From assembly GCF_003073045.1 (NCBI RefSeq), contig NC_037599.1:3596001-3660000 (forward strand): 64,000 nt of DNA, given 5' to 3'. Below the pieces are notes generated by a model that saw nothing but the letters and a program-made list of their open reading frames with translations, was not told where the DNA came from and did not search any database. The DNA is from Pomacea canaliculata (Eukaryota; Mollusca; Gastropoda; Architaenioglossa; Ampullariidae). Numbering within the stretch: position 1 is the first letter of the stretch; each line of letters begins with the position of its first letter. This document shows, piece after piece, positions 32,532 through 44,932 of this stretch. Both the position numbers and the translations under genes were made by a program.

Positions 32532-34689
32532 GATGATGATGAGGAGGAGGAGGAGGAGGAGGAGGATTGATGAAGATGATTGATGAATGATTGATGGATG
32601 ATTGATGATGATGGGCCTGAAGTTGAGTGAGGTACAGAAATGTCAGATTTTTCTTGTAGCAGGGGTAGACGGTCCTACGGAGCCTCCACTGTCCACTGTA
32701 GAATGGTGTAGGCAAGACAGGCGCCACACAGCTGGGCAGCGCTCTGGCCCAGAATACACTTCCCGCCTCCCTTAATCTTGCAGGCTTTATTATTATTATT
32801 GATGATGATGATAATTGATGGTAATTGATGATAATGATGATGATGGATGATGATGGATGACGATGATGATTGATGATTGATGATGATGATGTAGAGATTG
32901 CTGAGTATTTCTTTCTACACGTGTTTGCTCACGTGCGTTTGTGTGTGTTTTTTGCTTGCCTCTCTTGTAAAGAGCATCTCAGTGCCACAAACATTCATGA
33001 ACATGCTCGAGGAGCTGCGGGAGATCAAACCCACCTTCACAGTAGTCTACGGCACCGTGCTAGGAACTAAATCCAACCACGATTACACCGGTTTTGACCT
33101 GTTAAGCAGTGACCCCATGTCCATACTGGTGAAGTTTGTGAAGGCCAAAAACATGAGCATTTTGGACTTATTCGACGCATCTGGTACGGACGCGTCCTAC
33201 AGCCTCTCCCACCAGCTGCTGGTCGAATACATGCAGGTACCATGGCCACCAGATTTGTGATAAAAGTGTGATTATCATAGATTCAGATTTCGTCCATGGG
33301 GGTCACAGCTGGAAATCCCTCCCCCAATATTAACCTTTAGAGACCAATGCTGTGATTATTTACAAACGCGTGGGTTAAATGTGTTACGGTTGTTAGAGGA
33401 ATCTGCATCGGCTAAAGGTTATAAAAAAGCTGTATTGTGAGTGACTGTAAGGGACAATTTTGCGTTCTTGAGTGAAAAGATTCAGCGGTAGTTGTTAGTG
33501 GTAGGATACAGAGGTAGGTTGTGAGTGACAAGACACACTTATGAATGTATGGAACTCGCTAGGAGAAACGTAAATCTCATTTTGATGATGACGTGTGTCT
33601 ACCATGATTACCTACAGCAGCATTTACGAAAAGGTATAACAATAACACTGATTTATTTCTGTTTCTAGTCCTTGTTGTAAAGGTTTTTTAAATGTTGCTT
33701 TTGTTTCTGAATCCCTATAAACTTGAGGTTCAAACGAGTGAGGTTTATATAGTACTTCAAGGCTATACCGAATTTCACGTTATTCTTCAATGCTAGAGCA
33801 GAATACAGTAAATTCTTCCAAGGAACGGGATACATCATTATGGCCGCTGCGCACTGTTCATATGCATGGACTGGCGATACCACTATGTCGTGGTAGGATA
33901 TTTGCGCATGGGAGCGAGATTTTGCAAAACTTGCTGATTACAGGTGCAAATCGCAAAATTTAAAATCACATAATAAATAAACGGTTGTATGTCACGCACT
34001 GAAATTTACGGATATATAATTGTATTTTACCTACATGAATCTGTGTAAAACGTGGATCACCCGACTAGGATTTTAAGCATTTGCGAGTGTTTCAAAGTAA
34101 GCAGTGCAATTAATGCTAAGAATTCGGTGGCCTAAACCTCTGTTCTCCTTTCCCAGCCCCTGACTGCTACTGTCGTGCATTGCAGGAAGCTGGCCTGATG
34201 TTGAGCATCGCGCAGATGGACAAACTGCTGATGGTGCTTGACAAGGACGGCAAAGGGAAAATCATGTTCTCGTAAGCTGAAGAAAAGGAGGACACCGTCT
34301 GTTCCTTGCTTCGAAACAAACTTTTCCTCATTCGCTCCATATTCTTCCCTTTCTCTTTTCCCTCGTTAATGCATTTACTCACCCACCGTCCCATCCACGC
34401 ATTCTCTTTAACTGGAATATTTTATTTTACATAGCTCCGGAAATAATTTTATTTGAATTTTGTTAATGCACATCAGTTGTTGCTGCTGTTGTTTTTGTTT
34501 TCTTTTTTCAGGGAACTTATGGAAGCGTATAACAGTTCCATGGAGAGGATGGTGAAGAGAGGAATGTATTCAAGAAGCAGCTTCTTAGAGTCCCACGACA
34601 TGCCGAAGTCCACAAAGCAAAGCTCTGTCCATTCGTCCCATGAGGAGTTGGAACACATTCCCTTACCTTCTGTATTGCCAGAAGATTAG
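26804..34689 (+). CDS. LRRC74A-like leucine-rich repeat protein with degenerate C-terminal EF-hand
   Basis: Twelve exons join in phase to give 553 residues: 26804-27032, 27640-27833, 28551-28658, 28936-29029, 29467-29516, 30954-31035, 31307-31392, 31508-31702, 32054-32149, 32973-33236, 34186-34271 and 34512-34689. The start is the first ATG after an in-frame TAG. Residues 1-76 are acidic and disordered. From about residue 120 to 378 run ribonuclease-inhibitor-type leucine-rich repeats (LRELYLKGCRM-like, DVSNNDLG, LVLDLSNNHF, LHTLDISYNHLNEAG, LRSLNLSWNGVGKTG, LVSLNLAGCRI), with repeats often matching single exons. The C-terminal part has one EF-hand-like loop, D485 to E496 (DKDGKGKIMFSE), with Lys at loop position 5. 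LRR order plus C-terminal EF-hand fit LRRC74A/B. Function is unknown; LRRs suggest protein binding. The exon 4 donor (GTTGGT) is weak. Confidence 0.9.
27222..27342 (+). repeat. SINE-like dispersed repeat, copy 1 (LRRC74-like intron 1)
   Basis: This copy shares with 35651-35780 the landmarks GGTTCAG, CTCGGGCAC, TTGCCATGAT, GCTGG and TCGGCGTAAA in the same order and spacing. Two copies of one non-coding sequence in a single window indicate a dispersed element. Its class cannot be settled from two copies. Confidence 0.6.
30692..30882. repeat. 24-bp minisatellite in LRRC74-like intron 5
   Basis: Units of 24 bp with the core CATTACAATCACCACCAGGA follow one another at 30692, 30716, 30740 and 30764. 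They then decay into variants up to about 30882. Confidence 0.9.
32500..32567. repeat. (GAT)n(GAG)n microsatellite left of the copied exon
   Basis: GAT units turn into GAG units, then into looser TGATGAATGAT-type sequence reaching the copied exon at 32613. Confidence 0.95.
32613..32786 (+). pseudogene. Broken copy of LRRC74-like exon 8 with its 5' intron flank
   Basis: These 174 bases align over their full length with 31458-31628 (end of intron 7 plus most of exon 8), about four bases in five identical by eye. Shared runs include GGAATGGTGTAGGCAAGACA and CTCCCTTAATCT. The copy has a TAG early in the original frame (GGG TAG ACG), further changes around the LSWNG segment, and stops before the exon end. 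It cannot be spliced in as a working LRR. It lies in intron 9 with GAT-type repeats on both sides. Confidence 0.88.
32787..32895. repeat. (GAT)n-type microsatellite right of the copied exon
   Basis: ATT/GAT/GATG units run from the end of the copied exon to within 80 bases of exon 10. The composition matches the array on the left side. Confidence 0.9.
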
Positions 34690-34746
34690 AAGAATTCAAG
34701 CGTCTCAATGTCCAGGTATTTTCGTAACCTTTCAAGTGATGAGACA

Positions 34747-34752
34747 AATAAA
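34747..34752 (+). terminator. Candidate polyadenylation signal of the LRRC74-like gene
   Basis: A canonical AATAAA lies 58 bases after the stop codon at 34689. Confidence 0.6.
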
Positions 34753-35650
34753 AATACAAGTCGTTCCCCATATATCTAGAGAGAGATTCTTAATTTTCTA
34801 CTCACATTCTCAGTTATCCAGACTTCCCTTTTTCTCTCACACACACGTCCCCATCCATTACCCATTCCTCCCAAAAAGAGAGAAAGGTAAAGTTATAGAC
34901 CCAAAGAGACAAGATCGCTGCTGCGGATACTGGCGTTTCAGCCATAAAAAGTTAAGCGTTTCACACAGTTTAAAGCCAGAGTTTACCAAACGGGGACAAA
35001 AAGCTTTAAAAATGTTATGATACTGAGGGGGAGATGATCATGTATAGCCTGACATCCACTGACGCAAAGAGGAACTTTTCCAGAAGAGTAACATTTCATT
35101 ATTAATACCAGCGGTCTTTGTGTGGCCTAAAAGATGGCTAACACTTCATTGTTTTTAGAATTTTTCTCCGCGATTTGAACCTTCCCGTTTATTTATATTA
35201 AAAACGGATTTTGCATTTATTTCTTCATTATTTAGTCCACAGGAATGGAAGGATATCCTGGAAGTTCCCAGCCCATGAAGTATGTTCTGGCTGCTGGCAG
35301 CCGGTGGTTATTCCATATATAATTACACCCCACTGCCCTCCTGGCGGCTAGGGGGCGTTGACTAGGACCAGGACGGCTCCGGAAGCTGGGAAGCTTGTGC
35401 GTGCTACATATCTGAGTAAAACTCTGAGGCAAGACTGACTTGTCACTTTGTTCACGAAATATGTACATATGTTGCAGATACACACCAATTTGTTTCCCTT
35501 TCTCTCTCTGCGCGCGCACGTACACGTGTTTGTTTGTGATTATGTATGCGTATATTGGAAGGGGGCGTGCCCATATGTGTGCATGCGCGTGTGTTCAGAG
35601 TTTGTTTGCATTTCCCTAATGCTCATCCGGTGATGATTGGTTGTCTCTTG

Positions 35651-35780
35651 GGTTCAGATCTCATCTCGGGCACACTGATTTTTTATCTGCATGTAGCATC
35701 TGTTTACAGGGATTGCTGCTTTGCCATGATATGAGCCATAATTGCTGGCTCGGCGTAAAGCACGAATATCGTCCTCCTCC
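35651..35780 (+). repeat. SINE-like dispersed repeat, copy 2
   Basis: This is the second copy of the sequence at 27222-27342, in the same orientation, about 1 kb past the LRRC74-like stop. It ends in CGGCGTAAAGCACGAATATC and a CCTCCTCC stretch. Confidence 0.6.
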
Positions 35781-36067
35781 TTAGCGTCCTTGTGCGTGTT
35801 TTCATTTGTTTCCTCTTTCTACCGCCCACTTATATTCCTGAATGTGTTTAACTGCATTGGTGTGTACGTGCACTCGTTAATGTATATGCTCACATGCCGA
35901 CTTTATCTGTGTGCAGGTCCATTTTAATGATAACATGCTTCTACATGTGCTCTTCTCTGCTCTACTCACCGCCACCACCGATTTCTATGACTTTGAGTAT
36001 CAACAATAATTTTAAAATAAACAATGCTTTTTTGTGATCAGGGCATAAATGAGAGAAAAAAAAGTGG

Positions 36068-36207
36068 AATTATCTATCAGGAGAAGAGTGCTATCCACAT
36101 TTGCATTACAAGAATTAACTATCAGGTTAAGAGTGCATTTAACATTCACATTCAAGAATTAGCTCTCACGTTAAGAGGGCGAGTGCTGTCTACTTTCACA
36201 TTACAAG
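36068..36207. repeat. Degenerate tandem repeat, unit about 45 bp
   Basis: Three units start at 36068, 36113 and 36157. Each opens with AATTA(T/A/G)CT and closes with TTCACATTACAAG or a close variant, with a central AAGAGTGC. Confidence 0.8.
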
Positions 36208-36329
36208 CCAGAGGAGAGCGCACTCCACGCGTGGGCACCCAGCTGTTCTCCAGCTTTTCGACAGCTGGGCCCAGCAGCATGGAGAACATGTTATCACTGG
36301 TATTTGACGACTGGGCCAACACCACCTAA

Positions 36330-36516
36330 CGAGTGTTTTACACTGCTAAACTAATAATAATCTATTTAACGTGTGTCTATAATTTGCCTTGAGTGTATGT
36401 TGTAAAAGTGTGCGTGTCTGTTACATAGGTGCATGGTTGTTGGTGATTTAGTCTGTGTATTATTTAGGTAAAGCGCTCTTAGACAGTCTTTTGAAAGGCG
36501 CTATATTATTATTATT
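36330..36516 (+). mobile_element. LINE-type 3' tail
   Basis: The sequence shares its 3' end with the LINE fragment at 22140-22695: GTGCATGGTTGTTGGTGA, AAAGCGCTCTTAGACAG, then GGCGCTATATTATTATTATT. No reverse-transcriptase coding is seen, so only the 3' UTR or a non-autonomous relative is present. Confidence 0.65.
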
Positions 36517-37984
36517 GGTGTCTGGTCGCGTAGTAGTTGAAACACTTAAGAGCCAAGGGTCTTTATTAGACAATGTTCGCAGTGGTCTTCATGGTGTCTT
36601 GTCCTAGAACTCGGGTTTCCTTCTCCCCATCCCCTCATAGTGCAAAATCCCCTCTAAGGGGAAACACTTTCCTGTCAGTGTAGCCAACCAGTGCAAGGCA
36701 TGGAGAAAGTTCTTTTGCTGAGTGTGGAGTGTGGAAACAGCTTTTGCCACAGAATGAAGAGGGTGACGCGTTCTTCCTCCCAACCACCCACCCACTTTAA
36801 AATCGATGGATTTGTGTGTAATCATATGCATGTACATACCTAAACAATCAGACAAATTCTGTTGAAAGCACAAAAATTAATGTAATATTCTCCTTCGTTT
36901 GGGAATTTCTTTTACCCTTTTGATTTGCATAAAATGTCGCATACAGTTCACATATAAATTCTATGAAGAGTTCGGTCAAGCTGTTTGAATAACGTGAATG
37001 CCATTGGTGAACCCGTGTTTTACAGAAACTCAAATAGTTAACAGCGTTGCATGACATCAAACTGATAAACAATGAAATAAAGAATTTAAAGACATTGAGG
37101 CATGGTCCTGAAAGGTCACGCTGCCATCTTAGGAGAAGAACATTAAAAGTGCAGGCTTTTTTCTACAGTAAACGCCGCAAAGGACTGATGTAAAGTTGTT
37201 ATAATAATAATAATATCACAACTAGAAGAGTCAGCGACAGAAATCACCACGGGGAAAAGCCGGGTACCTTGCTAGTTCTTAATGCTCTTTTTTTCCACAC
37301 AGACCAGCTCCCAAGTAAGATTACTTTTAAAATTAATCTACAGATGAAGTTCGTTAACTGAAACGCACTTCAATTTCGCCAGTGTTGCACAGATCTCATC
37401 TGTTTCACACGCCTTTCTAAAACCTTACAGAACGAAGGAGATAACATGTTTAATAGCTTTAATAACTGAAGAAAACCATTTTGTTTCAGTGAAATGAAAT
37501 TATTCAGACATGTTTTTTAGTTGCAGGATGACTAACTACCCCCTTCCTCATAGCGTTTCTCATTTTCTGTGCTCGCTAGAGGAAGCTGCAGTTGCGACGG
37601 TGCAGTGGGCCAACTCTGGCATTGTGTTAAGTGGCTGTCACTAATGGTAAAGCATTTTCTATGTTAACACGGACACTTTGTATCAGCGGGCAGGGGGCGC
37701 CACTTTCCACCAAAAAGAAAAAAAAAAAAAAAAAAAAAGACACGTGATCCATACACAACGTGCAGCGAGACGAGGTCGCTGGTGTGGCTACCTCCTCCTA
37801 CCTCCCAACCCAGTCACGTGCCGAACTGCGTTGTCACGAGGATGCTCGCCATAAGTTCTCGCCTGCCAGCAAAATATTAGGTGCTGATATTCACGTTGCG
37901 CCTGCAATCCAGCAGTTACATGACAGTTGAACCTGGACAATAGGACGGGGGATGTTGATATTGCCTCATAGGGACACGATCTAC

Positions 37985-38225
37985 ACATGATATGAAGACA
38001 CTGATACAGCACGAGGTGAGATAAAGAGTGATGAAGGAACTAACAGAGCGTAATACACAGTGGCATGAACAAACTGACAATACAAGGTGGTATGAAGAAT
38101 CGGACATAATTCACTGTGGTATGTTAAGAAGTAACACGTTGGCATGAAAAATTGACATAATAGCTGACCGTATGCAGGAAGTGGCATAATACTCAGTGAC
38201 ATGTAACAACGGACGTGATACATGG
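37985..38225. repeat. Degenerate tandem repeat, unit about 30 bp
   Basis: About seven loose units share the pattern ACAGTGGCATGAACAA-CTGACATAAT, for example near 38056, 38090, 38117, 38140 and 38173. Spacing varies. Confidence 0.55.
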
Positions 38226-41200
38226 GTGAGTGGTTTGGGGTAATGGGGAGGGGCACGTGCTTCTCCGAGGTAGTCAGCATTCGCTCCCTTTTCAGCCTAC
38301 ATGGGTATGGGCGCGGCTTGCATTTCATCTGCGTATCTCAAAATTATGCACTCTCTACAATCTCATTTATTTTCAATGTCTTTTCATGGTTTAGTGCTGT
38401 TTATGAGCTGCAGATTTATATTCTAAAATAGAAATGTATAACATGTGCGCAGCTTGAAATAATCTGTTTACTGCTTTTTGACATGTTCGACCCTGCATCT
38501 TGTGTAGTGAATGTCATTGGCTTTTTTAAATCTTCAAAGCTGTCTGACGTTTACGGAAAGCTGCACAGACATCAGAAATGTACATGGCCATGTTTACAAG
38601 GCCTAACCAACAGGAGAGCTGGAGCCATCTTTTAATTAGGCGCAGACCTCGTTCTGCGAATAATGTTTGTAGGCTTGACTCGTAAGAACGGAGAGGCGGA
38701 GATGATGGATGAAGGGGGATGATATGTCTTCAGATTTGTGGAAACAGTATTTTGTACCAAACTTAACTGAATTAATTTGGAAAAAAAACTGCACCCAACT
38801 AGAAAACCTTTTATGTACACCACATGAAGATACAGGTGTTTCCGATAAAGTCGGCCGATAACTTAATCATATACTTTGGCAGGCCATTACGTCCAGGAAA
38901 GTATTAAAATTACGCTCAACTCAAGCAACTATTGACAAAATGTATCGATACATCTTCGCACTAAATATCCCTGAAAAAGATGTCATTTCTTTTGTCCCTA
39001 ACAATCAAACAATCATCCACAATGTTAACTGAAATGTCAAAAATACTTTTCTCCTGTAAAAGCGGCTCTCTCTATGTCAACGACTACTTGAATAAATAAA
39101 ATCGATTTACGCTAAAATTCTGTTTATTTAAAGCAAAGACACAAAAGTTAAAAAAACGAGCCAACCCTCTCCTATCACTCTGCCTCCACCACCACCTTGA
39201 CGTGGACAATATAAAGTAAGTGGATGTAGCATGCTGTACCCTCGCCTACACCTTATCGAGCTGAACTGCCAGAAAAGATTTAAATAAAAGCTGCCTCCTC
39301 TTAAAGATGTCTAATTTTAACCTGATTCATGCACTGGGCCAGCTGCATGGTGGCGGCGGCGTGAACGATCCTCCAGTTCCTGTGGCTTACTCAAACCGCT
39401 CTCCTTTACCTGGCCTGCATAAATCTTCGCCTCATTTGGGAAACTGTTGCAACACGTGGCGCATAGGCAATTTTATAGTTTCTCGAATTTTAACAGAGAA
39501 GGTCGATGAATGCAGACTTAAGTAATAATGCCCCCCTCCTTCTCACCCTACCCTCCTGTTTGACTATAGTTCGCTCACAGCTGCTGCCACATTTAGAGGG
39601 GATGAAAAGACAAAGAGAAAGCGAAGAAAACAAAGAGAGCGACTCTTCCCGTAGCTTCTTTTTTTAGCTGCTTACTTCATCTGTGTAAATCCTTTTGAAC
39701 GGTTTTGTCACAATAATGCAAGTACTGCAACAGTTCTGTGTGTGAGGGTGTGTGTGTGTTTGTGTGCACGCTCAGTAGTGGTGACAACCCACCCAGTCTT
39801 GTGTTTAATACACCTGCATACTTACATTTATTGCTTTTATAACAAGCATAGCCTATCAGTTTGGTCTTCTCTTGTGAAAAGTAGCAAAGAATCGAAAACT
39901 ATTTTATTAGGTTTGATACTGGCGTATTTTGTTTCGAAAACTTAGTTTTATAGATTCTTTTGATGTTCTTTGCATGAACATTATTCTTAGATGAGAGTGA
40001 GATGAAAACCGTTGTACGCATACAAAACGCACGCTTGAGAACCGTCGAAACACCTGCTAAACCCTTCATAAGCTAAAAGGACAGGAAGTCACTAAAATTT
40101 ACATTTAGGATGCTCGTTACAATCATCATCATTATTGTCGTCGTCGTCGTCGTCATCGCCATCACGTTTTAGATGTAACACAACTGAGCTGAAACTAATG
40201 GACAGACCCTGGCTGTCTCTGCTTGAAGCGGACTAATCGCCATACTGGAAGTCGGAGGGTGATGTATGTGAAACGCCCTAGCGCTGTGTTTGTGTATTTT
40301 TCATGAGCTGTCAACTTTGCGAGCCTGTTGTTTTAAACTCCTGTAGTTCTATGAAATGTGAGGGGGCAGATGTCAATCTATTCATGTTCATTTATGACAT
40401 TAGGATATGTAAATGACTGCATGATGACTTCAGCAGCGTGTTGGACTTCTCGTGAATGGTAGGTGACACCGAGGGACTCCTGTCACACACAAGGCAGACA
40501 AAGGACACGATTGAAGGCTTTATTTCAGTGAAGCGACCAAGCTGAGGCACAGTGGCATGACAAGTAAACTGCATATAGACTGACGAACAACGTTTTGATA
40601 TCAATATGAAATATTGTCACAACACTGACAGCACACAAAATACCATTATGGACACACAATTTATAATAAAGTGAACGTACACATTCTAAAGAAGTAGGCA
40701 TGATAGATAGAACGGGGGAAAAAGAGGGACAGAAAAAGGACAGTGTGTGAGAGAGAAAGAACCAATGGCAATGACAATTATTTATTAACGAGGGTGATAT
40801 GATAAACAAATGATGTGTTTTTCTCTATTTAGTCACCACCTTATTGAGGGGGAGGTGGAGAAGGACGGGAAGAAGAGTGTTTGGATAGCACGAAAAGACC
40901 GTAGAATATTGGTTTATTCCCACTCGCTTGACAGGTTGCGAAAACATAGGACCTCCCCTATGATTGAAGAAAACAAAATTTACTTTTTATTAACTCTTTG
41001 ACACATTTGAGGCAAACCATGGCTCTCCATACAATGGTGTTTTTACTGTTTCGAAATAGCATGATAATGATTTGGATTCTCAGTTTGAAAGAGTCAACTT
41101 TCCAATGTTGCTGTATTTATTTATTTACTGTTCTTTTGGTAACACTCAGTTCCTACACTGAGAATATCATTTTAAAAGGGCAGACGGCGATTTGCTCATT

Positions 41201-41689
41201 CATTAGGAAAGGGAGTGGTGGTGGTAATTACGATCTTTCAAGATACGCTTTCAAAATGTTGAAACAAGTTTACTGTGAACTCGTTACTGGAAACATTTTC
41301 CAACTGTACTTTAGTCTTCTTCGTTGTTATTCATCAAGTTTGTAGGCATCCAGCGATTTCGGTATCAGATACAATTTTTAACACTAAAGTTGTGAGTGCA
41401 TGCACGCGCGTGAGAAGGAATGATTAGAGACATGGCCCTGGCAGAAAAACGTGAAGAGAGAGAGAGAGAAAGAGAGTGTGTAAGAGCGAATGAATAATTT
41501 TTTTTCTGTTTAGTGGCAGGTTCATGGCAATTTAACTGCTTGTTTGCGGTATGTTAGGTGTAATTCAGGGTATGTTCGCAGCATGTCAGAGGCACACGTG
41601 ATTGTCATGCTTGTTAGCACTAAACAAATGGAAACAGTGAGAGCAACGAATGAATGTCAGCATTTCAAGATTAATAGCAAGACTTAGAG

Positions 41690-42016
41690 TGAAGTCATTA
41701 CATGAGTTGTCAGAACAGTGTAGACATTACAACAGATATATCAGACAAGCAAATACAACCATTGTCAAAATACTAAATAAATTACAGAAGAATTGTTCCA
41801 GTCACACAGTTGCGGCAGTTGTCTAAATACTAGAGACATTGGAGCAGCATTATTCCATATAAATATATCCAGCAGTTTCAAAGTACCAGTGACATTATCA
41901 CTAGTCCAGACAATTAGTCCCGACAAACTAATTTCTGCAGTTGCCAAAAATACAAGAGACATGACAATGGAATTAGTCCAGACAAGCTAATACTGCAGTT
42001 GTCAAATGACAAGAGA
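41690..42016. repeat. Degenerate tandem repeat, unit about 60 bp
   Basis: Several units begin with GCAGTTGTC(T)AAA, followed by an AGAGACAT block and TAGTCCAGACAA. Clear starts are near 41815, 41870, 41936 and 41995. Confidence 0.65.
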
Positions 42017-43722
42017 AAGTTTCGGGGAAGGTACTGGAAAACAAATGAGTACTTTGGTAATTGACCTCTTATCGTTGTACTGTTGACAAATAAAATGTCT
42101 TGAACACAGCTTCGTACAAAAATTGTGCTGGCGGATACAAAGTCGTTTGAGGCGCCAGACCGCTAAGGACACGCTTGGAAGAAAGGACTGGAAACACGGT
42201 TTTGGCATCACAAACACAAATTAATGATCTGCTGGTGTTCCCTGCCACCTTAGCCTACAGAAGGGCCAAGACATAGGAGGAGAGATGCTGCTGATGTTGC
42301 CAACAGTTAATGTTTCCATTCACAACATGACAGTAATATGAAGACAAGTACGACGACAGTTGTAGCGGTAACCATGACGATGGGGTGACAACAAAAAGAG
42401 GTAGCATCAATGAATATGACTACAAGCAGAAACAAAGCGTGTGAAAAAATTCTTTGCACAGAAATGTAAATTGAAGAAACACATTTAAACACCACAGTAA
42501 GTTTGTGGAAAGCAAAATATTTCGATCAATCCTCCGATGGTCAAGAGGGAAACCTTTGCACTTAAGTGTAAACATAACTCACTTGATGATGTGCCTAAGA
42601 GTACAGTGGACTGGTTGGACTTGGTAACTTAACAAATGCAGACAGAATTATTTAGGGTATATAATTCAACATGAATTCCAGCTTAGGACTACATAACTGA
42701 CATATGTAAAAAACTAGATTTAGACAACTTTTCCAGGTGTGGACATACTTGACTGTCAACATTGCCGACAAAAGCCATTATCCAGTGAACCATGCACTCT
42801 TGTAAATGTAGACAGAAGTCGGTGAAATAGGCACTTAAACAAAAGACAAGCAGAGCTCATGAAATAAGCTCCCTTGTGTACAAATATTTTGTTGTTGCAA
42901 GAAAACATCATGTTTGATTTCACTACAGTGTCACGAAATAGAAAACCTTTACAACAGCAGACAACAACAACAATAATAATCGTAGGCTTACGAAAAAGAT
43001 TTACCTGAAAATTAATCAATAGACGATATTAAAAAGCAAAAAGATCAATCTCAGGTATATAGAATTATGTGGTAAAGTCAATCGACTGATTCAGCCATCA
43101 ATAGAAAATATAATTACATGCAAACATTCAGACTGTACCGGTTTGTTTGTCATGCTAGTCTTTCACACTGACTCCTGGCCTCTCCGTGATCCGATTCCTG
43201 GAGAACTTGAACTGGTCATCAGACACAAAGCTGGTATAAAATGACATTAGGACCAACAGACACAGTACAACAGAGAACACATCACACCAAGATGGTGTCA
43301 CACCATGTCAACACATCGAAGACACTAACAAGAAGGAACGGGAAACATGTCCACTCCAGAATGGATGGGAGACATTCTGATAAAATAATGAGACTGGACA
43401 AGAGCTATTGTGTCTTGAGTGAAATAGTTGATTTGTTTGTCATTTTGTACGATTGCTTGACTTGTGTCAAGACCAGATGAGTCAACATAAATACTCGATC
43501 TAGAGAAAAAGTAGCCCAGTGATGTTCGAGAATTAAATTTACTTGCTCGTTTACAGAATTTGAGATTTGTTCAAGGGAAGACAATGAGGGGATGTATTGA
43601 ATATGCTGAAACTACTGCAAATATATTTCAACATTTTTATAAATTCTTTTGAGGCCACACACACCATAGTTCCGATGACACTGTGCAGAGACAAAGTATT
43701 ATACAGAAGCGACAGTTAACGT

Positions 43723-43723
43723 C

Positions 43724-43766
<43 letters not shown>

Positions 43767-43787
43767 CGACGACGACGACGACGACAA
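43723..43787. repeat. Compound microsatellite (CAA)n(CGA)n
   Basis: About fifteen CAA units change cleanly into six CGA units. The poly-Cys open frame on the other strand is an artefact. Confidence 0.95.
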
Positions 43788-44926
43788 AAGACAACATTGT
43801 TTTCGTTCTTAGAGTTGAACTTGACTCCATGAATGCCCAAAACTCATCAACTATGAAGTCTAAGCGGAAAACAAACGAGCATCAGAAAAGCAATTTTTTC
43901 AGGTGAAAGGTTGAGAAACTAAAGGACTCCATAGTGATGCAAAGAAGTGTTCTTTGCAGAAAAGTGAGCAGGACCAGCGCCTCCATTTCTGGATTTTATA
44001 CAACTTTCTTTCCGTCATAGAAGAAGAGAAGCTGTAAATTGAAATGGATGTGAACAGGAAACTTAAGACTACTAAACCATTTTTTTCTGATGACTACAGG
44101 CAAATTTGTACACAATTTTAATTACAGTGATGGTATAAGAACGAGATAATCAACATTAAAGGTGACATGAATTTACTGTATGTATAATCGTTTGATTACA
44201 CTGGTGTTTTTTTTCTGTAGGGAAGTCAGTAGTTTCACTGTACAACTACAATAATCATTTAAAATAATAAATTTTATGCTAATGTTTCAATATACACGAT
44301 CGTTATCAGTTGTTATCAAATGTCCTCATCGATACACTTTTTGATAAGTCTGTTGAATTAAGGAATGTGGTGGTATGGAAGACTATGAGAGAAGAGGGTG
44401 ACGAAGACAAGAGAGAAGCAGGGAAAAGAGAAAGATAGAGAGAGAAATAGAATGAAAAAGTAGGAGACAACTTCCCCAAAGTGTTGTCTTTCTCTTTCTA
44501 ACTACTGACATCTTCTAGGTTGCTAGTAACAAGTAGCTCTAGTTCACTCATCAGAGACATCAAGTGAACATTCTGTGGCTCCGACAAACAGACCATTCTT
44601 ACCATCAAACAACCATGGATGAAAATATTTACAGTACATTATCTGCGTGACAAAATGCAAGAAGAATCGTTTGTTCGGTTTTCACCCACTCACTACTCGT
44701 CCAGTAACATCCAACTTTCTTCCCATCCTTCCTTCTCTTTCATCAACAAAAATATTGAACAAATACAAAATCAATACTGTTGAAACTTTCGAATGCTGTC
44801 TCCCCTCCTCTTGCTTTTCTGTGGGTGGGTGGTTGTTTGATTATCCTTGAAGGCTACATTGTCTTAAATTTCATTATAAAACATAAAACACATGTTTTGA
44901 CGGTTGCCTTGGCTTCTGGTGCAGTG

Positions 44927-44932
44927 TTTATT
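44927..44932 (-). terminator. Candidate polyadenylation signal of the receptor gene
   Basis: On the minus strand this reads AATAAA, about 900 bases past the stop codon. It is the first canonical hexamer I found; the 3' UTR could be longer. Confidence 0.25.

Noticed and set aside
36024..36329. 101-codon open frame
   Set aside because: It reads through the 45-bp tandem repeat and a LINE-type tail; the repeated words explain the open frame.
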